Shown piece after piece: positions 39,401 to 46,345 of a stretch of 64,000 bases of DNA. How positions within the stretch are numbered: the first letter of the stretch is position 1; each line of letters begins with the position of its first letter. Location: the NCBI GenBank assembly GCA_964030785.1, contig OZ034967.1:61147712-61211711 (forward strand), written 5' to 3'. The position numbers and the translations under genes were made by a program. The stretch is from Siderastrea siderea. Lineage: Eukaryota; Cnidaria; Anthozoa; Scleractinia; Rhizangiidae. The notes under the pieces are model-generated. The model worked only from the letters and a program-made list of their open reading frames with translations, was not told where the DNA came from and did not search any database.

Positions 39401-40947
39401 TGCTACAAATTACAAATTACATAAACTCAAATAAGTTCAATTTTTAGTTAAGTTAAAGTAGACTAGGTATTGAAATTGGTAAAAATTAGACTAGCTATTG
39501 GAATTGGTAAATAATATTTAGCGAAAACCACATTTATCAAAGAGCTCCGGTTAAAACAAACAAATGCATCCGAGCAACGCTAATCTTGCGAATCTTGCGA
39601 AATAACAACGCGAATCTTCCAAACTAAATCTCACAGTAATGCTTTCAAATGTCGGAAAAAAACGAGTCTAAAACAAGTTCAATATTCAATTCTTTGACCG
39701 CAACTAAAGAAGACCTCAAAACAAAACCAGCACGTAGATAGTAAATATAAGCTTAAAATGAATGAGAGGAACGTGCTCTAAATTAACGTCAATTGCAAAA
39801 AAAATGAGTAAAAGCAACTACTAGCCACCGGCTATCCGTCTTTTACTGAACGACGATGAACGAAGATAACAGCATTATCTTGTGTGACTTAAGTTTTGCG
39901 CTACTAGTCTCGTTTTGCACGACTACGCGCTTGCGAAGTCTTTCAACGATCGACGATATCGCGAGTCACCGTATTAACTAAAGCCAGAAACTCATATGTT
40001 TCTGCTAAAGCTTATTAACCTTTGTAAACTTACCGTATCATGTATCATCTTTTGTAATCCACTGAAGGTTAAATTAAGATTAAAAAAGTACGCCGACACC
40101 ATTTCCTTATACTTGGAACCTAAACCATAATCACAGGGCGTAATATGTAAATGAACATTGTTCAAGCGAGAACTCAACCAAACACAATAAGAAGCAATTA
40201 AGATTGAGCCAATGGTGTCCTTCCGCTACCCTCGCTACCCACAAGGGACGCGCGAAGAAAAGAAGCCAATCACAGAGCGGCTTACGAGAGCTGCTACACA
40301 ACTGTCCAATTCTTTGGTTTACTTTGTTGCTATTTAAAATGAAGCACCGTGGTTAAATATTTATATTTATTTATTATTATGATTCGAAAAATTTACGTCG
40401 GCATTTATCGACGTCCTGTAACGGTACATGTATAAATCAACAAAAAACAAACCCGTTCGAGACATCGTTATTTTACCTGAAGAGAAAACATTGTCCCGAA
40501 TTGAAAGGGCAACCCTTATTAAAATAATAAGCAATATTCCCAAATTAGAGTACGTAAATTTCCACGATATATGGGCACACAAATTTGCATGTCTCTTCGC
40601 TATCCTCGTCAACACATACCAGATCGGCGAACGTCACTGCAAACATTTGATAAGCCTTTACTTTACTAACTTTAATCCTTGACTTTTATGAATTCTTTTT
40701 CAAAGTGTGGCCATGCAGTTGGAGAGAAAAGGATTCATCATATAGCCGTGAAATAAGAACTTACCCATATGCCGATCCAAACTCCAAAATATACATAACC
40801 AGCTGCAGACCGAAAGTCCGAATAATGATACGACGTTGTCGTGACACCATCGGCAATACCAAAGCCAAGAAGTAATACACCAACAATAATGTGTGCAATG
40901 GAAAGTAACCTTGCCATTTTAGCGACTGTTACCGAGTGATCCGCCAT
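16563..40947 (-). CDS. Four-transmembrane protein, CD20/MS4A-like topology, three exons
   Basis: Exons on the minus strand at 40947-40765, 17922-17647 and 16868-16563 join in phase 0 to a 254-aa protein. Splice borders are TGG|GTAAGT, TTTCAG|GGT, CAG|GTAGGC and GCCAG|GCA. Four hydrophobic helices are visible: residues ~12-35 (LLSIAHIIVGVLLLGFGI), ~53-76 (spanning the exon 1/2 junction), ~77-93 (GGIIIICYSIVIAI) and ~122-150 (AISAIILVLGIAEFVIGIWA, then Cys-rich CCCVMNVCC). A Tyr/Asp-rich loop (DGYYYDRYDYYDD) lies between helices 3 and 4. The cytosolic tail is Pro/Gly/Val-rich (QGPDGVPVAVAMQPAGG). Topology, the helix-2 GVWIGIWGG motif and palmitoylation-type Cys cluster suggest the CD20-like (MS4A) superfamily; this is a topology-based guess. 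Intron 1 is about 22.8 kb and contains a plus-strand gene exon. Confidence 0.7.
17647..17922 (-). CDS. Four-TM gene exon 2
   Basis: 92 codons, ATTTTCAG|GGTGGT to CAACAG|GTAGGC. Encodes the end of helix 2, helix 3, the Tyr/Asp-rich loop and helix 4 with the Cys cluster CCCVMNVCCAPQQ. Confidence 0.75.
17923..20712. other. Intron 1 of four-TM gene, proximal part
   Basis: No exon seen. Two similar motifs, GTGATGACGTCATTATTCAC (18247) and GTGACGTCATTGGTCACGTG (18540), combine a CRE-like TGACGTCA with a nearby CACGTGAC. They may be dispersed-repeat remnants rather than regulatory sites. Confidence 0.45.
20713..21836. repeat. 1124-bp tandem duplication, copy 1
   Basis: Starts AAAATTTGGCAATCCTAATA and ends CTTCATGTTTTGTACG. 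The next 1124 bp repeat it almost exactly; I noted about four substitutions. The junction G before the start is shared by both copies (1-bp microhomology). Confidence 0.95.
21512..21797. mobile_element. Fold-back (MITE-like) element in duplication copy 1
   Basis: The outer arms GGCCCTGTTTACATGAGTGA and the complement of the right end (GGCTGTGTTTACACGAGTGA) match. Inner arms with ATCCCGGGATGA-type and GGTCATTTACCTGTA motifs also pair, so nearly the whole ~286 bp can fold on itself. No coding capacity. Confidence 0.75.
21837..22960. repeat. 1124-bp tandem duplication, copy 2
   Basis: Head-to-tail copy of 20713-21836. Differences noted include GTGATG for GTGTGG, CTCAAG for CTCAGG, CCAAGACC for CCGAGACC and CCGGGG for CCGCGG. 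The two copies give identical spurious small ORFs. Confidence 0.95.
22636..22921. mobile_element. Fold-back (MITE-like) element in duplication copy 2
   Basis: Same element as at 21512-21797, offset by exactly 1124 bp and carried along by the tandem duplication, not an independent insertion. Confidence 0.75.
22961..25192. other. Intron sequence with simple repeats, no gene seen
   Basis: Includes (TTGA)n-type repeats at 23843-23960, (ATC)n at 24384-24422 and (AAT)n at 24685-24750. Otherwise AT-rich with no supported exon. Confidence 0.6.
24685..24840. repeat. Dispersed repeat with (AAT)n, related to the 44-kb array
   Basis: After the AAT run, the segment with AAATTGTAAATTGCAATGAC and AAATTGCATACAGAAAAGGA through CATTATACTTT is almost identical to the unit repeated five times at 43951-45002. 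The same unit therefore exists as a single copy about 19 kb away. Confidence 0.8.
25193..25747. mobile_element. piggyBac-like MITE, TTAA target sites
   Basis: The left end reads TTAA-CCCTATTTTGCCTGGG and the right end, reverse-complemented, TTAA-CCCTATTTAGCCTGGG. TTAA at both borders and TIRs starting CCCT are typical of piggyBac elements. The ~547-bp interior has no coding frame. It contains several TGACGTCA motifs and poly-purine runs. Confidence 0.7.
25748..27084. other. Intron sequence, no gene seen
   Basis: Short open frames (25713-25979, 26215-26433, 26629-26841) lack splice sites and domains. AT-rich, ending in A/G-rich tracts before the minisatellites. Confidence 0.5.
27085..27597. 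repeat. Minisatellite complex: 20-bp GACAGAGA repeat, (ACTG)n and (GTGA)n
   Basis: About six copies of the 20-bp unit GACAGAGACAGAGAGAAAGT (to ~27225), then (GACT)n and (GTGA)n blocks. One block (GTGA run, then GACTGAGAGAGTGACTGACT) is itself duplicated at ~27357-27454 and ~27455-27535. Confidence 0.9.
27598..28024. repeat. 9-bp minisatellite (R-GTAGCGAG), about 47 units
   Basis: Units GGTAGCGAG and AGTAGCGAG are strung together, varying only at the first base. The 9-bp period keeps frames open on both strands (Ser-Glu-Gly on plus, Leu-Ala-Thr or Leu-Pro-Ser on minus), giving long artefact ORFs. It is GC-richer than its surroundings. Confidence 0.95.
28700..28950 (-). mobile_element. Reverse transcriptase fragment of a non-LTR retrotransposon
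   Basis: On the minus strand, residues EPGNYRPMSLQSVFNRKFEK and LMYHRLKTFLDKNDI match the RT motif region of LINEs (NYRPISLLS..FEKL). The similarity breaks off after DKNDI. Only about 40 codons are recognisable; the rest of the element is absent. Confidence 0.7.
28951..32547. other. Intron sequence, no gene seen
   Basis: No supported exon. Near 30985-31140 there are irregular GC-rich repeats of GGTACGCGGT and GGCTACGC. A G-rich tract lies near 32275-32305. Three TGTCCGTCCGT-like tracts occur at 32490-32530. Confidence 0.5.
32548..32751 (-). mobile_element. Penelope-like element remnant, RT C-terminal region
   Basis: The minus-strand frame contains SHPTIKFTAEVSDTDNTFLD and HFSSCHPSGVKKGFIKGEAL, then RLLRTNSS, a signature stretch of Penelope-like reverse transcriptases. 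Compared with the family layout, roughly 25 residues between FLDT and the HFSSCHP motif appear deleted. The GIY-YIG endonuclease part is not seen. Confidence 0.75.
33314..33445. repeat. Fold-back element just upstream of the nested exon
   Basis: AAATTCGATTTTGAGACG pairs with CGTCTCAAAATCGAATTT, and inner arms CGAAAATATATTCCGTA / TTACGGAATATATTTTTC also pair. A related sequence with GATTTTGACGCGACATTATT occurs at about 1630. MITE-like, non-coding. Confidence 0.7.
33509..34906 (+). CDS. Cys/His-rich (HMGXB3-like?) protein, 3' exon nested in intron
   Basis: A 465-codon open exon follows a strong acceptor (polypyrimidine TTTCTTTTTCCTGTTTTATT then CCACAG) and ends at TGA 34904-34906. If read from the first ATG (33695) it would be 403 aa, but 62 codons upstream are clearly coding, with zinc-ribbon pairs CPEC and CTTC. 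Further metal-binding-type motifs are CEGC, CSLEKC, CSSKDCSG, CPHVHVLLC and, after a long Ser/Pro/Thr-rich linker (~residues 220-325), FCLSCGSPYTPK. The Cys/His arrangement reminds me of HMG domain-containing protein 3-like proteins, a family linked to transposon-type CxC/SWIM domains; this is weak. No 5' exon was identified. It runs opposite to the host gene. Confidence 0.6.
   Translation, partial: SKRGQGSCPECKATFFNRYKPQKCTTCNFHLGGTYQPKSKKSKPYAPACVFLYSCEGCKFYSVKTHAKDSRCIVIIDEESSLKQCSLEKCKNVRSVFVNSGRPELFSCEHTKETSSAVDAKNVFQLTEELIESYACDKPTKASLRQLKESAKSPSAFQVSDNTFCVYGEPTSSNAVGYCHVKRGEKLFQCSSKDCSGFVSKTKGSKQKKICPHVHVLLCVGEKTPGTSTAADSHASHVSYDPDNQATSQSAASPDPSLPVGSSTIDSERQSSGATANDCLPGPSISGSSSATPLVASDPGTSVPGLTSSTDEVPDSEARSSTININLQRSLPYQISGHILKKIQEFDCKYVLSGLHGDGWPKSYCPTEDFCLSCGSPYTPKNSTEGIILLLCFSFALQEWSLYVKLIVSAFRPSTCTFLVPNMYIERIYHSLELAGHTRTFREQNYLINQICPARLNKLEFSHSK
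34907..38120. other. Intron sequence, no gene seen
   Basis: AT-rich with one fold-back at 35279-35445. Open frames at 36322-36585 (-) and 37606-37947 (+) show no domain or splice support. It may include the 3' UTR of the nested gene (AATAAA-like signal not decided). Confidence 0.5.
35279..35445. mobile_element. Fold-back element (MITE-like)
   Basis: AAGAATAAAAACGAGCGGAA at the left pairs with the complement of TTCGCTCATTTTTATTCTCA at the right; inner arms TTTCGATGTCTACATGACAT and its complement also pair. About 167 bp, non-coding. Confidence 0.7.
38121..38514 (+). pseudogene. Crypton-like (DUF3504-type) recombinase gene remnant, core deleted
   Basis: Three frames must be combined. The first (to TGA 38297-38299) encodes an acidic N-terminal stretch (NDLDDSEISLFIEENRN). 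The second carries KETRAIEEIPAEELNNLL and LFVKLRK, matching the N-terminal helical part of the tyrosine recombinases of Crypton-type elements and ZMYM/QRICH1-like proteins. The third gives the typical C-terminal end (LSSGAVFNKCTIVIG ... SDSDEDD stop). The catalytic domain between is missing. A relative lies at 62620-63268. Confidence 0.6.
38894..39033. mobile_element. Fold-back element (MITE-like)
   Basis: CTTATTAGACGGTTGAGTGT followed by GTAGTATCGTGGGATATTTT pairs along its length with the right arm ending ACCGTCTAATAAG. Arms are ~46 bp around a short GC-rich centre (CGCCCTACGGGCTCGCC). Confidence 0.8.
39117..39206. repeat. Dispersed CTATCCACTGGATAG-type repeat
   Basis: Palindromic CTATCCACTGGATAG (39161-39175) is followed by GATTTATCCGGTGGATAGAG and partly mirrored by CTATCCAGTGGATAAATGAT just upstream. 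Looks like the end of a small inverted-repeat element. Confidence 0.5.
40765..40947 (-). CDS. Four-TM gene exon 1
   Basis: 61 codons from ATG (MADHSVTVAKMARLLSIAH) through helix 1 into helix 2; donor GGCATATGG|GTAAGTTC. The helix-2 sequence continues in frame at 17922. The sequence around the start is GC-rich and contains the usual inhibitory-looking short leader CCAAGATGGCGG on this strand. Confidence 0.7.
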
Positions 40948-41913
40948 CTTGGAGACGTCTGCGCGCAGGAGCGCACGCAGTGACCTCTACGTCATCGAGT
41001 AACAAAACAATCTTTTCGCCTATCACGCAACGTTACCTTTGCAAGTGTAGCTTGGTAACGCGTAAAGGCAACGAATTTTTTGTCACATATCAATGTCTAC
41101 GACTTATTTATATATACTAAACAAGTTATCTCTGATTTACCTAAATGTGAGAAGCATGGCTCCACTGCAGATAAAATGATAAATTATTCCTGTTAATTTT
41201 GCATTGTGTGACAGGTGTGCTTAGTTCAAAGAGAGAAGATCTTACAAATAATTACTGTGGTGAAGATATTTGAATATTTGTAATAGGAAGCTTTTTGACA
41301 TTTTACGTAATCTATAGCTCTTTTGTGATTACGAGAAAGAAGTCCCATCTGAAGATCGACAGAAAGTCTAACTGTAAATATTCATATTTGTTTCGATGTT
41401 TTTTTACTGCGATTAGGAAAAACTGTTTTTAGCAATGACAGCAAAGGTTCTGTTATCCGGAAACGAAATTTGTCCAGTCATTTAGTGCCAACCTACCTCT
41501 GTACTTAAACATCACTTAGTTTTACTCAGCTCGATTAGCTTTTTAGTTATCCTGAGTAAACATTACCTATTTTTGTATTAATATATTATATTGTAAAGTT
41601 TAACTTTTTTTCCTTTTTCTATTCGGTAATAAGGCTTGTTGTATAGGTCATTCACCCTATTGTTTTCAACACATGTAACCAAAGCGTAATTAATATGAGA
41701 TTTTGTAAGGAGCTGAAATTTCGTGGAAAATAATCGGCGGATTTCCGCCGAAAATACATAAAAACTGAAATAAAGTTTGAAAAACCATTGCTATTATGTG
41801 TTGGCTGTGTTTTTACCGCTTTTCAGAGCTTCTGGAGCCCGTCTTGGGCGATTTTCTGCTGAACAGTCGATGCGACGTCATGACGCAAATGCAGTTTGAA
41901 GACAATCAGTTGA
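40948..41913. other. Region upstream of the four-TM gene, no gene seen
   Basis: The minus-strand promoter should lie just above 40947; the first ~90 bp are relatively GC-rich (GCGCGCAGGAGCGCACGCAG) with no evident TATA box. The rest is AT-rich. Confidence 0.45.
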
Positions 41914-42847
41914 CTTCAAAACAACCAAAAAAGCACAAAAAAGCACCTGATTTTGTTATATTACTTAGACAATTGACTCGAGGTAGATGAAAAAAAAAAA
42001 CAAGAAAAAAATTAAAAATTGATTAAGTGTTCCAAAGTGCATGGTATTGGATCATGTGGAAGTCGTAAAAGATCGTACACAGGTTGAAACTGAGAGGCAA
42101 ACTTTTTCAATTTCATTCGCATAAAAAAAAAGAGATTCAAAATTGTGTATAAATGTCTTCACAGGGTGCTGCAATTTATACCATGATTAGTAGTTTTACT
42201 AGTTTCATTTATAACATCCTGGTAAATAAATGAATGAATAACTTTAATTGAGTGTCGGAGTATTTAACTTGATTAACTAATTTTGCACACTGTTTAAAGC
42301 CAGCATAATAAAGTAAAAATACTATTATTAATAAATTAGTAAAATTGCCAATCTAGTCAGAAGAAAAGAATATATCACTCTAAAAAAATTAATATGCGGT
42401 GACAGTAAAATCGATACAAAGCAACAGGCGGTACATATATTACTCTATCACTCCAAATATTGACAAACAATACCAGTTGTTTATTTCATGACCGAACCTC
42501 ACGTTTCTCTTATCCTCTTAATTCCTAAGTGCAAGGTGAAAACCAACCCGAAATCATCAGTTCCTTTCATGGTATACATTGCAGCACCCTGTGAAGACAT
42601 TTATACACAATTTTGAATCTCTTTTTTTTTTTATGCGAATAAAATTGAAAAAGTTTGCCTCTCAGTTTCAACCTGTGTACGATCTCTTACGACTTCCACA
42701 TGATCCAATACCATGCACTTTGGAACACTTAATCAATTTTTAATTTTTTTCTTGTTTTTTTTTTTTTTTTTTCATCTACCTCGAGTCAATTGTCTAAGCA
42801 ATATAACAAAATCAGGTGCTTTTTTGTGCTTTTTTGGTTGTTTTGAA
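41914..42847. mobile_element. Long inverted repeat, ~275-bp arms around ~380 bp
   Basis: Left arm 41914-42187 matches the complement of right arm 42568-42847, for example AAGTGTTCCAAAGTGCATGG / CCATGCACTTTGGAACACTT and GTGAAGACATTTATACACAA. Identity looks above 90%, with length changes in A/T runs. No transposase frame in the spacer. Either a fold-back transposon or a recent inverted duplication. Confidence 0.85.
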
Positions 42848-42914
42848 CTGAGCAGTGTTCTTTCTTGGAACTTTGCATTAAAACTGTGTAGCGCATGTAA
42901 ATCGAGATAATCTT

Positions 42915-43100
42915 CATGTAAATTTAAATTAGTGTCTCTGCGCTTGAAGAAGAAAATGGGAAAAAACCCTCAGACTTGGACTGCTGTCTCTTCTTCAGTG
43001 AAAAATAATGAAGAAGAGAAGAAGAAGATGAAGAAGAGACAGGAGTCTCGAAACGTCTGAGGGTTTTCCCAAAAGCAGGGACACTGATTTAAATTTATAT
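42915..43100. repeat. Inverted repeat carrying hammerhead-like motifs
   Basis: Outer arms AAATTTAAATTAGTGTCTCT and GGGACACTGATTTAAATTTA pair, as do CCCTCAGAC/GTCTGAGGG. The plus-strand motif (43029-43056) reads ATGAAGA, a perfect hairpin GAGAC-AGGA-GTCTC, then GAAACGTC, the order of a hammerhead core with A in place of the first C. The minus-strand copy (42968-43000) keeps CTGAAGA and half the hairpin but has lost GAAA. Same arrangement as 2312-2386, so probably a Penelope-type terminal remnant. Confidence 0.45.
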
Positions 43101-43920
43101 CAAGTGTTCTTTCGTACTCACGACGAGAAAAAAAACTTGCCCACCTCAGTATGAATATATATATGCTGGTGTCGACCTTCGTACCGTCCTGTCAATCCCA
43201 GAATCCCGTACATCTTTACTTACGATGAGACACTTCATCCTGACCAAGCCATAAGATTTATTCTACATCCTTTATCTAATTAACCGCCTTTTTTCACTAG
43301 TCAGTCATTAGCGAGATTTGCCCGTTGAGTCTCAAAATTGATCAGCATCTAACATCTTGCAAGATGATCAAACGTACAAGTCATGAGAATAACGAAAATG
43401 ATCTAAATTGCTTTAACGTTTACCGTAAGAAAAATTTAAACGCCATGCAGTAATGAGAATGTGTTGCAATGGTCGATATAACATTTATATAAACTCTCTG
43501 AAAATAAGTTAATCGCTTTGAATTAGCGGCTGGGCCGAAAAAAAAAACTGCGAAAGTTTCGTAAACTGTAAAGCAAAAGGGCTTTTCATCATACAATATT
43601 ACCAAAAATAATTTTTGGCTAGAAAATACGAGACAAAAAGGAAGGCGTAACTTATCACATTACCACACGTTTTTCAACCTTATTTTGTGACGATCTAAGA
43701 CAACTGTTCATACATAAGCGAAAACGTGTCAATAAATGTTTATAGAGAATAAAAAAAACACTATGGGCCTGGTTATACATATTTTTTATTATTTTTGAGT
43801 TACAAAAACATTTAATTTGCCAAGAAAAATATTGTTTACTATAAAAAAGGGCTACAAACATTTTCGACATCGAGAATGACTCGGCGTTTCCTTTAAGTAA
43901 GATTGAAAAGAGGATATTAT
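43101..43920. other. Intergenic, no gene seen
   Basis: AT-rich sequence without supported exons or clear repeats. Minus-strand frames at 43420-43605 and 43655-43930 are unsupported. Confidence 0.5.
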
Positions 43921-43950
43921 ACTTTGACATTATACTTTGACATTATACTT

Positions 43951-44018
43951 TGAAAAGAGAATACAGAAAAAGAAAGGCTGAGTATAAAAAAATTACCGTT
44001 TTCAGATTTTAAAAACCG

Positions 44019-44060
<42 letters not shown>

Positions 44061-44084
44061 GTAATAATAATAATAATAATAATA

Positions 44085-44121
<37 letters not shown>

Positions 44122-44506
44122 TAAAATAAAATTGTAAATTGCAATGACAAAATAAATTGCATACAGAAAAGGATGTAACGAGGATAATAACATTATACTT
44201 TGAAAAGAGAATACAGAAAAAGAAAGGCTGAGTATAAAAAAATTACCGTTTTCAGATTTTAAAAACCGATAATAATAATAATAATAATAATAATAATAGT
44301 AATAATAATAATAATAATAATAGTAATAATAATAATAATAATGATAATAATAATAAAAATAAAATAAAATTGTAAATTGCAATGACAAAATAAATTGCAT
44401 ACAGAAAAGGATGTAACGAGGATAATAACATTATACTTTGAAAAGAGAATACAGAAAAAGAAAGGCTGAGTATAAAAAAATTACCGTTTTCAGATTTTAA
44501 AAACCG

Positions 44507-44540
<34 letters not shown>

Positions 44541-44684
44541 AATAAAATTGTAAATTGCAATGACAAAATAAATTGCATACAGAAAAGGATGTAACGAGGA
44601 TAATAACATTATACTTTGAAAAGAGAATACAGAAAAAGAAAGGCTGAGTATAAAAAAATTACCGTTTTCAGATTTTAAAAACCG

Positions 44685-44717
<33 letters not shown>

Positions 44718-44738
44718 GTAATAATAATAATAATAATA

Positions 44739-44778
<40 letters not shown>

Positions 44779-44952
44779 TAAAATAAAATTGTAAATTGCA
44801 ATGACAAAATAAATTGCATACAGAAAAGGATGTAACGAGGATAATAACATTATACTTTGAAAAGAGAATACAGAAAAAGAAAGGCTGAGTATAAAAAAAT
44901 TACCGTTTTCAGATTTTAAAAACCGATAATAATAATAATAATAATAATAATA

Positions 44953-45002
<50 letters not shown>
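43951..45002. repeat. Tandem array of five ~180-250-bp units containing (AAT)n
   Basis: Each unit has TGAAAAGAGAATACAGAAAA (starts 43951, 44201, 44439, 44617, 44859), then AAAATTACCGTTTTCAGATT, an (AAT)n run of variable length, then AAATTGTAAATTGCAATGAC. Unit lengths 250, 238, 178 and 242 differ mainly in the AAT run. Poly-Tyr/poly-Leu open frames on the minus strand are artefacts. Confidence 0.95.
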
Positions 45003-45003
<1 letters not shown>

Positions 45004-46170
45004 GGTCTTTAATAAGTCGTAAGATCAAGTTACATGCAATAAACTCGTGAGATATGAAACAGACTGACTTAAGGATAACTACAAGCAAGTAACATTATCA
45101 TACTCTTTCGGATGTTGTACCATATATATTGTTTGGGCAACTGTTTAAACTTTAGTATAAACACATGGAAATATCTCACACAGTAGAGGAAAGAAGTACA
45201 ACGAAAATTTTGTTTTTTTGATAATGCAGTGGGGGCATGGCTTAAGAAATTTTGATCACCAAATTCATTCCATAAAGGCTTGATAATCTCACTCATCGCG
45301 GAGAAATCAGACATCGAAGTTGACACTCCTTTGTATCAAATTAGTTTTTGTTAAATGGACATCCGCCTTTCCCTTTTGGCTTTTGCTTGTTCTGACTTCA
45401 ATTGTATCGCCTTCTTATTTACACTTATGTGAATACACTGTATTATTCTACTGTGAAACTGTAAAATTATCAGTCACATTGACAAAAGAGAAAAACGTTC
45501 CGTTTGGAAAAATTGCAAACATAAATAAAGGAAGATAATAGAAAACTAATACCTAACGATAACAAAGCGTTATAACCTTATGCCTTACGTCGCTTTTGTC
45601 AACTGAGTTCTTGTCATTGCTTAATTGTTTGCTCTTTAGCCACTTTGTAGCACAAGCTGTTCAGGTGAACAATTAAACCATCACAGTCTACTTTTAACCA
45701 TACTTTTGTGTGTGAAATTGAACTTCAATGGACCCGTTGTGTAAGTTTGACACGGACAATCCTTATTGTTATTGTTATTTTTGGGGTAGTGACTGACAAG
45801 ATCTGAAATCAATAACGAGTTTCCTTTTACATAATTTATAAAAATTCCGGAGTTATCCAAATCGATATATTCAGCGCAATTTTAATACTTCATTTCGTAA
45901 TTTGTTTTTGTTGCTATGTTGTGTCCCTTTTATATTGTTTAATAATAATTTAATTTGGAAGTATTGCTTTTTTAAAAGTAAATCAGGATATTTTACTCTT
46001 TTTAGATGCTTTACACGTCTAATTACACCAACATTCCTTCCTTTGTATTTTAACATTGCAACCCGCTCAAGGTGATCTCTTTGCGGACTTAACACCTCCT
46101 TTGATTCACAAAGCCCAATGCTTTGTACTTTTTAGGAGTCTGAGTAAACGATGTCCTGATCTTACGTCCT
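45003..46170. other. Upstream region of the five-exon paralogue, no gene seen
   Basis: No exon or repeat recognised. Short frames at 45069-45326 and 45320-45538 lack support. Confidence 0.5.
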
Positions 46171-46176
46171 TATAAG
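46171..46176 (+). promoter_or_regulatory. TATA box of the five-exon paralogue
   Basis: TATAAG lies 62 nt before the TATA-proximal end of the coding exon, 67 nt from the ATG at 46238. Its spacing is almost the same as in the ten-exon gene. Confidence 0.5.
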
Positions 46177-46237
46177 CGGCGATTCTAAGATGCAAAACCC
46201 ACCGATCATCTCTAGTACAGTCTATAGAGGCGAATCC

Positions 46238-46345
46238 ATGATGAAGTCTTTCGTTGCTGTTTCACTGTTTGTAGCCTTCGCGGCTTTTGTTCGTGCTGAT
46301 AACATGGCCGAGATCGACGACGAATCCAGAGAAACAGGATATTTT
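46238..46345 (+). CDS. Paralogue exon 1: signal peptide and acidic segment
   Basis: 36 codons: a leader (MMKSFVAVSLFVAFAAFVRA) with a likely cleavage after VRA, then DNMAEIDDESRETGYF; donor TTT|GTAAGT. An in-frame ATG 48 nt upstream (46190) is unlikely because it would hide the signal peptide. Confidence 0.75.

Larger units (their letters stand above)
38515..40764. other. Distal intron sequence, no gene seen
   Basis: Contains the fold-back at 38894-39033 and the CTATCCACTGGATAGTG repeat near 39120-39210. A small minus frame (39992-40177) and overlapping frames at 40367-40682 are unsupported. Confidence 0.5.

Noticed and set aside
43917..44850. Poly-Tyr and poly-Leu frames
   Set aside because: Translation of (AAT)n in a tandem array.
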